A stretch of DNA of 12,276 nucleotides from Gammaproteobacteria bacterium (GTDB lineage: Bacteria > Pseudomonadota > Gammaproteobacteria > HK1): contig JAJECB010000406.1 of NCBI GenBank assembly GCA_022822245.1, positions 1-12,276 of the forward strand. Direction: 5' to 3'. The notes beneath the pieces are model-generated. The model was not told where the DNA came from, ran no database searches, and was given only the letters and a program-made list of their open reading frames with translations. Every line of letters starts with the position of its first letter. Position 1 is the stretch's first letter. Below are positions 1 through 7,429 of this stretch, piece after piece. A program made the translations under genes and the position numbers.

Positions 1-930
1 GTTGTGAGCGACGAAGCCAGCCGCGGTCGCGAGCACGCGCGCCTTGCCGGGCCGAGGCTCGCCGGGGGCCGGCGCGCGCACCAGCATGCGGTCCTCCAGC
101 ACGCGGTCGTAGTTGATGCCGACGGGCACGAAGACCAGGTCGCGCGAGCCGTCGGGGTCGAAGGAGGAAACCATGTAGTTGATGAGGCCGAGCTTGGGCT
201 TGCGCAGGCGCCCGTCCCGGCTGAGCCCGCCCTCGGGGTAGACCGCCTGGACCACGCCGCCGGCGGTCGCCGCCTGCACGTAGCGGGCCAGCACCTGGCG
301 GTAGAGGCGGCTGCCCGAGCCGCGCCGCACGAAGTAGGCGCCGAGCGAGCGCACCAGCATCTTGAGGGGCCAGACCCGCGCCCATTCGCCGACGGCGTAG
401 CTGAGCGCCGAGCGGTGCGCCGCCATGTAGGCGACGATCACGTAGTCCATGTTGCTGCGGTGGTTCATCACGAAGACGACGCTCGCGTTCGGCTCGATCT
501 CCGACAGCGCCCGTTCGTCGGAGTACCCCATGCGGACCCGGTAGAGGAACTGGACGGTGCGCCGCGCCAGGTAGTACCCGATCCGGAAGTAGAGCCAGGG
601 ATTGAACGACGGCACGATCTCGCGGGCGTATCGCTCGACCTCGCGGGCCAGGTCCGCGCGCGGAACGCCGGACTCCTCGGCCCGGCGCTCGATGGATTCC
701 ATCACCCTGGGGTCATGGGTCAGGAGCTCGATGAGGGTCCGGCGCCGGGTCTGGTGGAAGGCCGGGATCTGCAGCTTGAGCCGGGTGTTCAGCTCGTCGA
801 TCACGCGATTGACCCGCCGCCGGAAGAACCAGCGCACGCCCGGAACGAGCAGGCGGTCGAGAACCGCCCAGAGCACGATCGCGCCGGCGACGACCACAAT
901 CCAGATCGGAAGGGAGATCGTGTCCGTCAT
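1..930 (-). CDS. Glycerol-3-phosphate acyltransferase family protein (PlsB/DHAPAT-like), 3' end beyond the window
   Basis: The 310 visible residues show the block pattern of the PlsB/DHAPAT acyltransferase family, which moves an acyl group onto glycerol-3-phosphate or a related acceptor in phospholipid synthesis. Block I is NHRSNMDY, with the HX4D catalytic pair H157 and D162. Block II is LGAYFVRRGSGS (residues 196-207), block III is YPEGGLSRDGRLRKPK (231-246), and block IV is VFVPVGINYDRVLED (266-280). Residues 6-25 form one hydrophobic segment (PIWIVVVAGAIVLWAVL), so a single N-terminal membrane anchor is likely. The ATG at 930 is the first start after an in-frame stop at 997-999. No good Shine-Dalgarno sequence lies at the normal distance, but a hairpin sits just upstream (944-967). 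The gene reads off the left edge without a stop. A 1-acylglycerol-3-phosphate acyltransferase role is the main alternative, although the SRDGRLRKPK block favours the PlsB type. It is 135 nt downstream of the CoA-transferase gene and may be a separate unit. Confidence 0.88.
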   Translation of the reverse strand, partial: MTDTISLPIWIVVVAGAIVLWAVLDRLLVPGVRWFFRRRVNRVIDELNTRLKLQIPAFHQTRRRTLIELLTHDPRVMESIERRAEESGVPRADLAREVERYAREIVPSFNPWLYFRIGYYLARRTVQFLYRVRMGYSDERALSEIEPNASVVFVMNHRSNMDYVIVAYMAAHRSALSYAVGEWARVWPLKMLVRSLGAYFVRRGSGSRLYRQVLARYVQAATAGGVVQAVYPEGGLSRDGRLRKPKLGLINYMVSSFDPDGSRDLVFVPVGINYDRVLEDRMLVRAPAPGEPRPGKARVLATAAGFVAHN

Positions 931-943
931 CGCGGAAGCGGCC

Positions 944-967
944 GGGTGGCCGGCCTCCGGGCCACCC
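944..967 (-). promoter_or_regulatory. Perfect hairpin in the 5' leader of the acyltransferase gene
   Basis: GGGTGGCC at 944-951 and GGCCACCC at 960-967 are exact inverted repeats, giving an 8-bp all-matched stem with an 8-nt loop. On the minus-strand transcript the loop reads CGGAGGCC, which contains a Shine-Dalgarno-like GGAGG. The stem ends 13 nt before the ATG at 930. The loop GGAGG is about 22 nt from the ATG, which is too far for a normal ribosome site unless folding shortens the distance. It could also be a factor-independent pause site or just a GC-rich coincidence. No T-tract follows, so a classical terminator is unlikely. The rest of the 931-1065 gap holds nothing else recognisable. 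Confidence 0.4.
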
Positions 968-1065
968 TCGTCCATCCAGCCGGGTTCGGAAGGAGCGTCA
1001 CGGCGCCGCGGGTTCGGCGACCACCGGAACGCGCCGCGGCGCGGCCCGGCTCACGAAGCCCCGCC

Positions 1066-2274
1066 TCAGATGAACCCCGCCGCCCGGAGCGCTTCGACGC
1101 GTTCCGGGGGGTACCCGAGGAGGCCTCGGTAGCACTCGTCATTATGCTCCCCCGGGCGCGGAGCGCGATGGCGGACCTCGCCCGGGCTCGCAGACAGCTT
1201 GACCGGTACCCCGCTCACCGGCACCCGCTCCATTCCCGGCTCCTCCATGTCCACCCACTCCAGCATCGCGCGCGCCCGGACATGCGGGTCCGCGTGCACC
1301 TCCGCGGTGCTCCGGTAAACCCCGCACGGGATCCGCGCCCGCTCCATCTCCGCCACCACGTCCGCGACTTCCCGCTCGGCCATCCACTCCTCGACGTGGC
1401 AATCGATCTCCGCCCGGGCCTCGAACCGGCCCTCGTCCGTCGAGTGGGCGGGGACCTCGGCGAGGCCCCGCCGCCCGATGAGATCCATGAGACTCCTCCA
1501 CATCCCGTCGGTCACGGTGGCGATGTACACCCAGCCGTCCCGGCAGCGATAGAGGTCGGTCGGCCCGACGTAGGGCATGCGGTTCGCGATGCGCGGGCGC
1601 TCGCGTCCGGTGACGAGGGCCTCCGCGATCATCGGCGAGGTGTAGCTCACCGCCGTCTGGAGCAGGGCGCAGTCCACCTCCTGCCCCTCTCCCGTGGCAT
1701 CGCGGTGGCGGAGAGCGAGCACCGTGCCGAGAGCGGCGAGGAGCCCGGTGCTGTAGTCGACCCACGGCACCCCTGCGCGCATCGGCGGATCGTGTTCGTG
1801 GCCGGAGAGCGCGCACGCGCCGGACATGACCTGGGCGATCTGATCGAAGCCGCTCCGCATCGCGTACGGACCGGTCGATCCGTAGCACGAGATCCCGGCG
1901 TAGATGACGTCCTCGCGCATCGCGCGGACATCGTCGTAGCCGAGCCCGAAGACCCGGACCGCACCCGGGCTGAAGTTGTGCAGGAACACGTCGCAACGGG
2001 CCACGAGGTCCGCAAGCACCTCGCGCGGCGCGTCGCGGCGGAGCACGTCGAGGGTGATCCCCTTCTTGTTGCGGCCGAAGTTGGGAAAGACGAAGTTCGA
2101 GCCGTTCGGACCGGTGCGGCCGTAGCTCCGATCCTCCTCGCCCCCCGGCCGGTCCACGCGGAGGACCTCCGCCCCCATGTCGGCGAGCATCATTCCGCAG
2201 TAGGGGGCGGCAATGAAGCGCCCGAAGTCGAGCACCCGTACCCCGTCGAGGGGGCGCGGACGTGCCGCCGTCAC
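1066..2274 (-). CDS. CaiB/BaiF family class III CoA-transferase
   Basis: This 402-residue protein has the length and signature of class III CoA-transferases, which move CoA between organic acids through an aspartyl-CoA intermediate. The N-terminal [20 protein letters not shown] and the [19 protein letters not shown] block (31-49) are typical of the family. [10 protein letters not shown] (67-76) and [11 protein letters not shown] follow as expected. The likely catalytic aspartate is D173 in [15 protein letters not shown], matching the Asp in the middle of formyl-CoA transferase. The C-terminus has the usual [18 protein letters not shown] pattern. The start is taken as the GTG at 2274, which overlaps the dehalogenase stop as GTGA. 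That is where the homologous sequence begins, even though the frame stays open further upstream. The overlap implies translational coupling with the dehalogenase. The substrate acids cannot be deduced; relatives act on carnitine, oxalate, succinate, methylsuccinates and bile acids. Confidence 0.93.
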   Translation of the reverse strand: MTAARPRPLDGVRVLDFGRFIAAPYCGMMLADMGAEVLRVDRPGGEEDRSYGRTGPNGSNFVFPNFGRNKKGITLDVLRRDAPREVLADLVARCDVFLHNFSPGAVRVFGLGYDDVRAMREDVIYAGISCYGSTGPYAMRSGFDQIAQVMSGACALSGHEHDPPMRAGVPWVDYSTGLLAALGTVLALRHRDATGEGQEVDCALLQTAVSYTSPMIAEALVTGRERPRIANRMPYVGPTDLYRCRDGWVYIATVTDGMWRSLMDLIGRRGLAEVPAHSTDEGRFEARAEIDCHVEEWMAEREVADVVAEMERARIPCGVYRSTAEVHADPHVRARAMLEWVDMEEPGMERVPVSGVPVKLSASPGEVRHRAPRPGEHNDECYRGLLGYPPERVEALRAAGFI

Positions 2275-3158
2275 GCCCTGAGCCCCTGCACGAACTCCGC
2301 GATCGCCCGGCCGATCTCGTCCGGCGAATCCTCCTGGATGAAGTGGCTGCCCCGGACCGTCACCTCGGTCTGGTTCTTCCAGCCGCGGCAGTACTCGCGC
2401 TGCGGCCCGGTGAGGATGGCCCCCGGCTCGGCGTTGACGAAGAGCTTCGGCACCTCCGACCCCGAAAGCCATGCCGCGTAGTCTGCGACGATGGCGGTCA
2501 CGTCTGCCGGCTCGCCCTCGATCGGGATCTCCCGCGGCCAGGTGAGGGTCGGCCGCCGCGACTCTCCCGGCTCCCGGAACGGGCGCCGGTACACTTCCAT
2601 CTCCTCGGGGGCGAGCTCGCGCAGGATCGATCCCGGCAACACCCGCTCGACGAAGATGTTCTTGGCGATCACCATGTCCTCGCCGGCATCGGAACGGAAT
2701 CCCTGGAACACCCGCCGCGGGGCTTCCGGCCATTCCTCCCACGTGACCGGCCGGACCAGGGCCTCCATGTAGACGAGACCCTGCACCGCGTCGCGATGGC
2801 GGTTCGCCCAGTCGAAGCCGAGCGCGGACCCCCAGTCGTGGACCACGAGGACGGCATTGCCCGCCCCGGCGACGCCGAGCGCGTCGAGGGCCGCATCGAG
2901 ATGCTCGCGGTGCTCGACGAAGCGGTACCGGACCGGACCGGAATCGTCGAGGGGTTCGGAGTCCCCCATGCCGATGAGGTCGATCGCGAGCGACCGGCCG
3001 AGCGACTCGGCATGGGGCATGATGTTGCGCCAGAGATAGGACGAGGTCGGGTTGCCGTGGAGGTAGACGATCGGGTCGCCCTCCCCCATCTCGACGTAGG
3101 CCATCCGTCGGCCCAGGATCTCGACGGTCTTCTTCGGATGTTCGCGCGCGGAAATCAC
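2271..3158 (-). CDS. Haloalkane dehalogenase (alpha/beta hydrolase, HLD-II-like active site)
   Basis: This is a 295-residue alpha/beta hydrolase with all five catalytic positions of a haloalkane dehalogenase. These enzymes hydrolyse a carbon-halogen bond to an alcohol, halide and proton. The nucleophile is D108 in [12 protein letters not shown]109 and N36 ([13 protein letters not shown]) would hold the halide. The acid is E132 in YMEALVRPV, and the base is H272 in [14 protein letters not shown]. The Asp-Glu-His triad with an Asn-Trp halide pair is the subfamily II arrangement known from DhaA and LinB. The cap domain lies at about residues 135-230. There is no signal peptide, so it should be cytoplasmic. 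The start is the GTG at 3158, with GAGGAGG 5 nt upstream; the longer open frame beyond it runs antisense-like through the crotonase gene. It lies 52 nt after the crotonase and overlaps the CoA-transferase by 4 nt. Dehalogenase activity is inferred from the intact residues; some homologues are named for this activity without having been assayed. Confidence 0.93.
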   Translation of the reverse strand: MISAREHPKKTVEILGRRMAYVEMGEGDPIVYLHGNPTSSYLWRNIMPHAESLGRSLAIDLIGMGDSEPLDDSGPVRYRFVEHREHLDAALDALGVAGAGNAVLVVHDWGSALGFDWANRHRDAVQGLVYMEALVRPVTWEEWPEAPRRVFQGFRSDAGEDMVIAKNIFVERVLPGSILRELAPEEMEVYRRPFREPGESRRPTLTWPREIPIEGEPADVTAIVADYAAWLSGSEVPKLFVNAEPGAILTGPQREYCRGWKNQTEVTVRGSHFIQEDSPDEIGRAIAEFVQGLRA

Positions 3159-3163
3159 GGGTT

Positions 3164-3170
3164 CCTCCTC
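3164..3170 (-). promoter_or_regulatory. Strong ribosome binding site of the haloalkane dehalogenase
   Basis: On the minus strand GAGGAGG lies 5 nt before the GTG at 3158. It is the best Shine-Dalgarno match in the window and fixes the dehalogenase start at this GTG rather than at any codon in the longer upstream open frame. Confidence 0.75.
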
Positions 3171-3210
3171 GGAGGGGTGGTTGAAGTCTTCGGCCGGCTG
3201 GCGGCCCGGA

Positions 3211-4002
3211 TCAGCGCCGTCCCCGAAACGTGGGACGGCGCTTCTCGAGAAACGCGGCCACCCCTTCGCGGCCGTCCGCCCCTCGCGCGTTGTCGGTGAC
3301 CTCCCGCGCCTCGAGCTCCATCTGGGTCTCGAGCCCGTTGTCGAAGGTCGCGGTGAGGAGCCGCTTGACCGAGCCGTACGCCTCCGTCGGACCGTTCGCG
3401 AGGGTCCGGGCAATGTTCATCGTCTCGGCGGCGAGCGCGTCGTCGGCCACGACCCGGGTCACGAGCCCCCAGTCGAGGGCTTCCCGGGCGTCGATCCGCC
3501 GGTTCGTCAGCATGAGCTCCTGGGCCCGGCGCAGCCCGATGATGCGGGGCAGGAACCAGGTCGAGCTGCTGTCCGGGGACAGCCCGGCGGCGGTGAACGC
3601 CATCGTGAACCCGGCCGACTCGCCCGCGATCACGTAGTCCGAGCACATCGCGAGGCCGAACCCCCCGCCCGCGGCGATGCCGTTCACGGCGGTGACGACG
3701 GGGGCGCGCATCCGGGCGAAGCGCGAGAACGTGCCGTGCAGCCAGATGGTCATCTCCTTGAGCACCGGTCCGAGCCGGTCGGCCTCGTCCGCGAACGACT
3801 TGAGGTCGCCCCCGGCGCAGAACATCCGGCCCGCCGCGTCCACGACGAGGACCCGGACCGCCGGCTCCTCGTCGCAGCGGATGGAGACGTCCATCATCTC
3901 CTTGCACATGTCGATGTGGAGCGCGTTCCCCGCGTCGGGGCGGTTCAGGGTCATGCGGGCGATGCCGCCCTCGATCTCGAAGCTCACGTACCGGTAGTCC
4001 AC
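3211..4002 (-). CDS. Enoyl-CoA hydratase/isomerase (crotonase) family protein, Asp-type active site
   Basis: This 263-residue crotonase-fold protein carries both oxyanion-hole segments, [11 protein letters not shown] (60-70) and [16 protein letters not shown] (107-122). It therefore binds an acyl-CoA and stabilises its thioester enolate. The two glutamates of true enoyl-CoA hydratases are absent: the first falls at G116 in GGGFGLAM and the second at about F136 in [11 protein letters not shown]. Instead there is D144 in [14 protein letters not shown], the Asp position used by PaaG-type isomerases and by 4-chlorobenzoyl-CoA dehalogenase. The segment [16 protein letters not shown] and the following DWGLVTRV also resemble that group. 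An isomerase or another non-hydratase reaction is more likely than simple hydration. The start is a GTG at 4002 with AAGGAG 8 nt upstream. It lies 88 nt downstream of the methyltransferase gene and 52 nt upstream of the dehalogenase, probably in one operon. The residue alignment was made by eye. Confidence 0.92.
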   Translation of the reverse strand: MDYRYVSFEIEGGIARMTLNRPDAGNALHIDMCKEMMDVSIRCDEEPAVRVLVVDAAGRMFCAGGDLKSFADEADRLGPVLKEMTIWLHGTFSRFARMRAPVVTAVNGIAAGGGFGLAMCSDYVIAGESAGFTMAFTAAGLSPDSSSTWFLPRIIGLRRAQELMLTNRRIDAREALDWGLVTRVVADDALAAETMNIARTLANGPTEAYGSVKRLLTATFDNGLETQMELEAREVTDNARGADGREGVAAFLEKRRPTFRGRR

Positions 4003-4010
4003 GCTCTCGT

Positions 4011-4016
4011 CTCCTT
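4011..4016 (-). promoter_or_regulatory. Ribosome binding site of the crotonase gene
   Basis: AAGGAG on the minus strand lies 8 nt before the GTG at 4002 and supports that non-ATG start. The remainder of the 88-nt gap (4003-4090) contains a short GGGT/ACCC inverted repeat around 4050 but no convincing promoter or terminator. Confidence 0.65.
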
Positions 4017-4090
4017 CGTTGATTGCTTCCGAACCCGGGAAACGGGGTCGGGTCGAACCCCTCCGGCGGTGCCGCTGCCCACCCGCCCGT

Positions 4091-6253
4091 TCAGGGCCGG
4101 CGGGCCTCCGGCTCCGCCCACAGAAGGTACATCCCGGCGAACGCCTCGGGGTGCGCCCGCTCGAACTCGGCGAGGCTCTCGAGCGAACGCAGGTGCAGAT
4201 CGCCGGGAAACGCCCGGCGGTAGCGGGCCCGCGTCTCGCGGCTCGCTTCGAAGCCGAGGAGGCGAAGCCCTGCGGCCGCGAGCGCGCCCCCGACCTTCGG
4301 AATCGTGAAGCGGCGCTCGTGGACGTGGAACACGAGATCCCGGCAACTGCTCACGGTGTAGAAGTCGGGGCTCCGGAGGAGACCCTTGAGCTCCGCTTCG
4401 ACCCCGTCGACGACGTCCCGCCGGAACTCCCGGATCCCTTCCGGGGAGCCGTCCCGGCCGGCCGCTTCCGCGACCGCGCGCGCCGTCGTGAGGAGCTGCC
4501 GCGCGTGTTCGCTGTAGAGCCCGACGCGGATGGCGCCGCCCGGGCGAAGCACCCCGGCGAGCGCCCGGAGCCCGGCCTCCGGATCCGCCATGTGGTGCAG
4601 CACCCCGCTCGCGAGGATCGCGTCGAAGCGCTCGTCGAGCGAATCGACATCGAGGAGATCGCCCTGCAGGAAACGCACGTTCCCGATCCCGAGCCGGCGG
4701 GCCATGCGCGCGCCGTATGCGAGGCTGCGACGACTGAGATCGAGGGATAGCACCGCTACGGCGGGGTTCTGGCGAGCCGCCAGGAGCGGCTCGTAGCCGG
4801 TCCCGCCGCCCGCGACGAGCACCTTCTCGATGGGGCCGCGGTCGACCCGGTCCGGGTACGTCCGGGCGAGCGTCTCCGCGAGCCCGGGACCGGGATCGGG
4901 GTCGGGACCGGGGGGAAGCGAGAGCCAGCGCGGGTAGGGGTTCTCCTCGTACTGCGCCCGCACCGCGCGCGAGGTCGAATCCCGGACCGCGGCGAGAGAC
5001 GGGAGCTCGCGGGCAATTCGGACCTCTTCGCGCGGACCGTGCAGGGAATGGCCAAGAAGGTCCGCCACCGGCGGCGGCCACCCTTCCGGGCCGACCGACG
5101 CGAGCCGGTCCGCGCCGGCCAGCGCGCTCGCCGGGCGATAGAGGGATACGAGCAGCAGGTCGGCAGCGAGCGCGTCCGGATCGATGGAGCCGCCCGCGGC
5201 GAGGGCCCGGTCGAGCCGGGCGGCGGGAGCGGCGAGAAGCGCTTCCTCCTCCGGACTCGCGTACCACGCGTACTCGTTGTGGAAGCACTGAATCGCGATA
5301 GCGGCGGCGATCCGCCCCTCGGACCCGGCCGCCCGCACGGCGGCTTCGGCCTCGCCCGCGGCCGTCCACTCCCGCAAGCGGGCGGCCCGCGCGGCGGCCA
5401 GCAACCGTTCGAGCCGTGGGTCGAGGTTGACGACCTGGTGGAGATAGTCGAGGAGCAGACGGCCGCTTGCCGCGAGGAAGCGCGCCACCGCCGAGTCGTC
5501 GTCCAGGGGTGGAGCGTCGACCCGCAACTGCGCGGCGGCGGCGGGGCCGAGGTCCGGCCCCACCCCCGTCTCGACGAGCAGGCGCCGTACGTCGGGCGCC
5601 GCCTCGATGGGAAACACCACGCTCAGCACGCGTCGCAGCGCGTCCCGAACCTCCCCCGCCCAGCGCGCCCCGGGACCCGCCGTGCGGACGAGGGCGGCCC
5701 GGTACTCCCCGAGGGCGCCCTCTCCGTCCCCCGACCGTTCCAGGGCCCGCCCGAGGTTCAGGCGGAGCTCCGGATCCTGCCCGTCCCGGTCGCACGCGGC
5801 CCGAAGGCTTGCCGCCGCCTCCGCCGGCCGACCGAGACGAAGCAGGACGAGGCCATGGTTGAACCAGTTGTCGGCCGGCCCGCGATCGAGGGTGAGGGCT
5901 CGGTCATGCGCGCGGAAGGACTCTTCGAGATCGCCCTCGCGCTCGAGCACCGCCCCGAGGTTCGAGTGGAACACCGAGCTCTCCGGCCGGAGCGCGATCG
6001 CGCGCTGAAGCCGTGTACGGGCCTTGGCGAGGTTCCCCGCTTCGAGGGCGGCCATCGCGTGCAGGTGCCAGGCATCGGGGTTGCGGGGCTCGCGCTTCAG
6101 CACCGCGCGGCCGGCCCGTTCGGCGCGACCCGGATTGCCGGAACGAAGGTGCTCGGCGATCCGGGCGAGGGAGGCAACCTCGGCCCGGCGGCGCGCGCCG
6201 CGACCCCCTCCCCCCGCTCTCCGGGCCGCGGACGCGGGACTACGGCGCTCCAA
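4091..6253 (-). CDS. TPR-domain class I SAM-dependent methyltransferase
   Basis: This is a 720-residue two-part protein. Residues 25-190 are tetratricopeptide-like helical repeats (DAWHLHAMAALEAGN, SVFHSNLGAVLEREGD, DNWFNHGLVLLRLGR, PELRLNLGRALERSGD), a protein-binding scaffold. A helical middle region contains IQCFHNEYAWY (321-331) and QYEENPYPRW (434-443), which recur in TPR-linked methyltransferases. The C-terminal Rossmann fold has SAM motif I VLVAGGGTGYEP (478-489), acidic D505 in LSLDLS, D532 in FLQGDLL, and the post-motif LASGVLHHMADPEAG (547-561) followed by VLRPGGAIRVGLYSEH. No membrane segment or signal is present. The start is a TTG at 6253 with GGAG 7 nt upstream. It overlaps the preceding gene by 14 nt, so it is probably translated by coupling. 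A start further inside is possible because the first 25 residues are low-complexity Arg/Gly/Ala. The methylated substrate is unknown; relatives are found near glycan and pilus genes as well as alone. Confidence 0.9.
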   Translation of the reverse strand: MERRSPASAARRAGGGGRGARRRAEVASLARIAEHLRSGNPGRAERAGRAVLKREPRNPDAWHLHAMAALEAGNLAKARTRLQRAIALRPESSVFHSNLGAVLEREGDLEESFRAHDRALTLDRGPADNWFNHGLVLLRLGRPAEAAASLRAACDRDGQDPELRLNLGRALERSGDGEGALGEYRAALVRTAGPGARWAGEVRDALRRVLSVVFPIEAAPDVRRLLVETGVGPDLGPAAAAQLRVDAPPLDDDSAVARFLAASGRLLLDYLHQVVNLDPRLERLLAAARAARLREWTAAGEAEAAVRAAGSEGRIAAAIAIQCFHNEYAWYASPEEEALLAAPAARLDRALAAGGSIDPDALAADLLLVSLYRPASALAGADRLASVGPEGWPPPVADLLGHSLHGPREEVRIARELPSLAAVRDSTSRAVRAQYEENPYPRWLSLPPGPDPDPGPGLAETLARTYPDRVDRGPIEKVLVAGGGTGYEPLLAARQNPAVAVLSLDLSRRSLAYGARMARRLGIGNVRFLQGDLLDVDSLDERFDAILASGVLHHMADPEAGLRALAGVLRPGGAIRVGLYSEHARQLLTTARAVAEAAGRDGSPEGIREFRRDVVDGVEAELKGLLRSPDFYTVSSCRDLVFHVHERRFTIPKVGGALAAAGLRLLGFEASRETRARYRRAFPGDLHLRSLESLAEFERAHPEAFAGMYLLWAEPEARRP

Positions 6254-6875
6254 AGGGCGGCTCCATACCTTCGCCGAGCGGCACCTCGAACGCGTTGAGG
6301 GTCATGCAGACCAGGGTGTAGTAGCCGAGGGTCCCCACCAGCTCGACCGTGCCGGACTCGCCGAGCAGCTCGATGGCGGACGCGTAGCGTTCTCCCCCGA
6401 CCCGGCGGTTCTCGACCAGATCCGTTGCGAATTCGTACACGATCCGCTCATCGTCACGATCGAAGGAAGGGGCTTCGCCGCGCGCGAGCGCATCCACCAC
6501 CTCGCGCGAGACCCCGGCGCGGATCGCCATGGGGCCGTGCGCCGCGAACTCGTACCCGGCCTTCCACGCCGCGCCGACCACGATGATCGCGAGCTCCTTG
6601 AGACGCGGGTCGAGGGAGGACCGGTAGCGAACGAACGCCCCGAGCTCCTGTGCGCGGTCGGCGAAGCCGGGGCTTCGCAGCCAGGGTGCGAACGGCCCCG
6701 CGACCGGCCGTTCGCGCGTGAGAAAGCCGGACGTTCCCCGAGGTCCTGCAAGCATGGCCTCGAGCACCCGCGTCTGCTCCGGATCGAGGTCGCGGGGAAA
6801 GAGTGGCCCGAGACGGCCCGGGAGGGTCAGCCCGGCGTCGGAGTCCCTGGCGTCCGGCGGCTCGGGGCGGCTCAT
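6240..6875 (-). CDS. Carboxymuconolactone decarboxylase/AhpD-like protein without the redox cysteines
   Basis: This 211-residue all-helical protein has the core of the carboxymuconolactone decarboxylase (CMD/AhpD) family: DPRLKELAIIVVGAAWKAGY (89-108) followed by EFAAHGPMAIRAGVSREVV. The family's helix glutamate (E94) and histidine (H113) are present. The CxxC of AhpD peroxidases falls on A106 and E109, so thiol peroxidase activity is not expected. The W-K-A-x-Y-E-F-x-x-H form is that of a large Cys-less subgroup often found beside catabolic enzymes. Another conserved stretch is ELVGTLGYYTLVCMTLNAFEV (178-198). The ATG at 6875 overlaps the stop of the SnoaL-like gene as ATGA, and its own end overlaps the methyltransferase start, which suggests co-translation of the three. 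The frame is open up to 7007, but the ATGA junction and the start of recognisable sequence favour 6875. The reaction is unknown; decarboxylation, isomerisation or a lactone step are family precedents only. Confidence 0.87.
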   Translation of the reverse strand: MSRPEPPDARDSDAGLTLPGRLGPLFPRDLDPEQTRVLEAMLAGPRGTSGFLTRERPVAGPFAPWLRSPGFADRAQELGAFVRYRSSLDPRLKELAIIVVGAAWKAGYEFAAHGPMAIRAGVSREVVDALARGEAPSFDRDDERIVYEFATDLVENRRVGGERYASAIELLGESGTVELVGTLGYYTLVCMTLNAFEVPLGEGMEPPFGAP

Positions 6876-7366
6876 GTCGAATCGTCCAGGCGATGGCGGC
6901 GGCGGTCCGCGCCGGCCCGGATCCGGGTTGCCTCCCGCTCCGACTGGCGCGCGAGCACAGGGGGAGGCGCCCCGAGCTGGGCGAGGCCAGCGGTTCCGAA
7001 CGCCCATTCACGATAGGACTCGATGAGCCCGTTCCGGAGCAGGAACTGCGAGCATCCCGTGAACACCACGCGCCGGCCCTCGCTTCGCTTCATGGTCGAG
7101 GTGTAGCTGAAAGTGTAGCTCGCATATCCGACGCGCCCGTCGCACACCGGATCGCGCATCTCCCAGGAGAATTCGCGGGCGTGGCCGTGAAAGTGGTCGC
7201 GCAGCATCTCCGCGAGGCGCTCGTGGCCCCGGAACTCGCCGTAGAAGATGTCGTCATACGTGCCGTCCGCGTGGAAAAGACTCGTGAAGGCGGCGGTGTC
7301 GCCGGACTCCACGGCAGCGGTGAACCGATCGAGAAGACCGGTGAAGGCATCGAGCGGGTCGCTCAT
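6872..7366 (-). CDS. SnoaL-like/NTF2-fold protein
   Basis: This 164-residue protein has the order of an NTF2-like (SnoaL) cone fold. An N-terminal helix and the FTAAVESGDTAAFTSLFHAD motif (15-34) come first. Then come GTYDDIFYGEFRGHERLAEML (35-55), a typical pocket-forming segment, and the beta strands VGYASYTFSYTS, RRVVFTGCSQFLLRNGLIESYREWAF (98-123). Such proteins act as small isomerases, cyclases, hydratases or ligand binders. Candidate pocket residues include D34, Y37, D38, H48, H58 and Y118, but none can be assigned a role. The tail (about 140-164) is Arg/Asp-rich and probably disordered. ATG at 7366 has AGGAG 7 nt upstream. The frame is open to 7519, but the protein sequence before residue 1 is not family-like. 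It overlaps the AhpD-like gene by 4 nt and is probably the first gene of the cluster. Confidence 0.85.
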   Translation of the reverse strand: MSDPLDAFTGLLDRFTAAVESGDTAAFTSLFHADGTYDDIFYGEFRGHERLAEMLRDHFHGHAREFSWEMRDPVCDGRVGYASYTFSYTSTMKRSEGRRVVFTGCSQFLLRNGLIESYREWAFGTAGLAQLGAPPPVLARQSEREATRIRAGADRRRHRLDDST

Positions 7367-7373
7367 CGTGAGG

Positions 7374-7378
7374 CTCCT
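7374..7378 (-). promoter_or_regulatory. Ribosome binding site of the SnoaL-like gene
   Basis: AGGAG on the minus strand, 7 nt before the ATG at 7366, sets this start over the codons available in the longer open frame. Confidence 0.7.
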
Positions 7379-7400
7379 GGCGGGGATGCGAACCTGGCCC

Positions 7401-7429
7401 ATCGTCGGCGCGCTCCGCCCCCCGGTCAA
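7401..7429 (-). promoter_or_regulatory. Candidate sigma70-type promoter for the SnoaL-to-CoA-transferase cluster
   Basis: On the minus strand, TTGACC (7429-7424) matches five of six bases of the -35 consensus. A 17-nt spacer follows, then GACGAT (7406-7401), which matches three of six bases of the -10 consensus but keeps its A2, A5 and T6. Transcription would start near 7394, leaving a leader of about 28 nt that contains the AGGAG site. The -10 is weak, so this is a by-eye proposal. Exact palindromes lie directly upstream (7430-7447). Confidence 0.4.

Noticed and set aside
4..2481. Very long plus-strand open frame (825 codons) across the left side
   Set aside because: It is antisense to the acyltransferase and CoA-transferase genes. 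Its product is full of His, Arg and Pro and has no family motif, while the opposite strand carries complete enzyme signatures. Long antisense frames are expected in GC-rich codon-biased DNA.
3211..4002. 4-chlorobenzoyl-CoA dehalogenase as the gene call
   Set aside because: The aspartate and several words fit, but the partner Trp and His positions appear to be replaced, so only the broader crotonase call is supported.
3984..5795. 603-codon minus-strand frame overlapping the methyltransferase gene
   Set aside because: The product is Arg/Gly/Pro-rich low-complexity sequence in a shifted frame; the overlapping frame holds TPR and SAM motifs.
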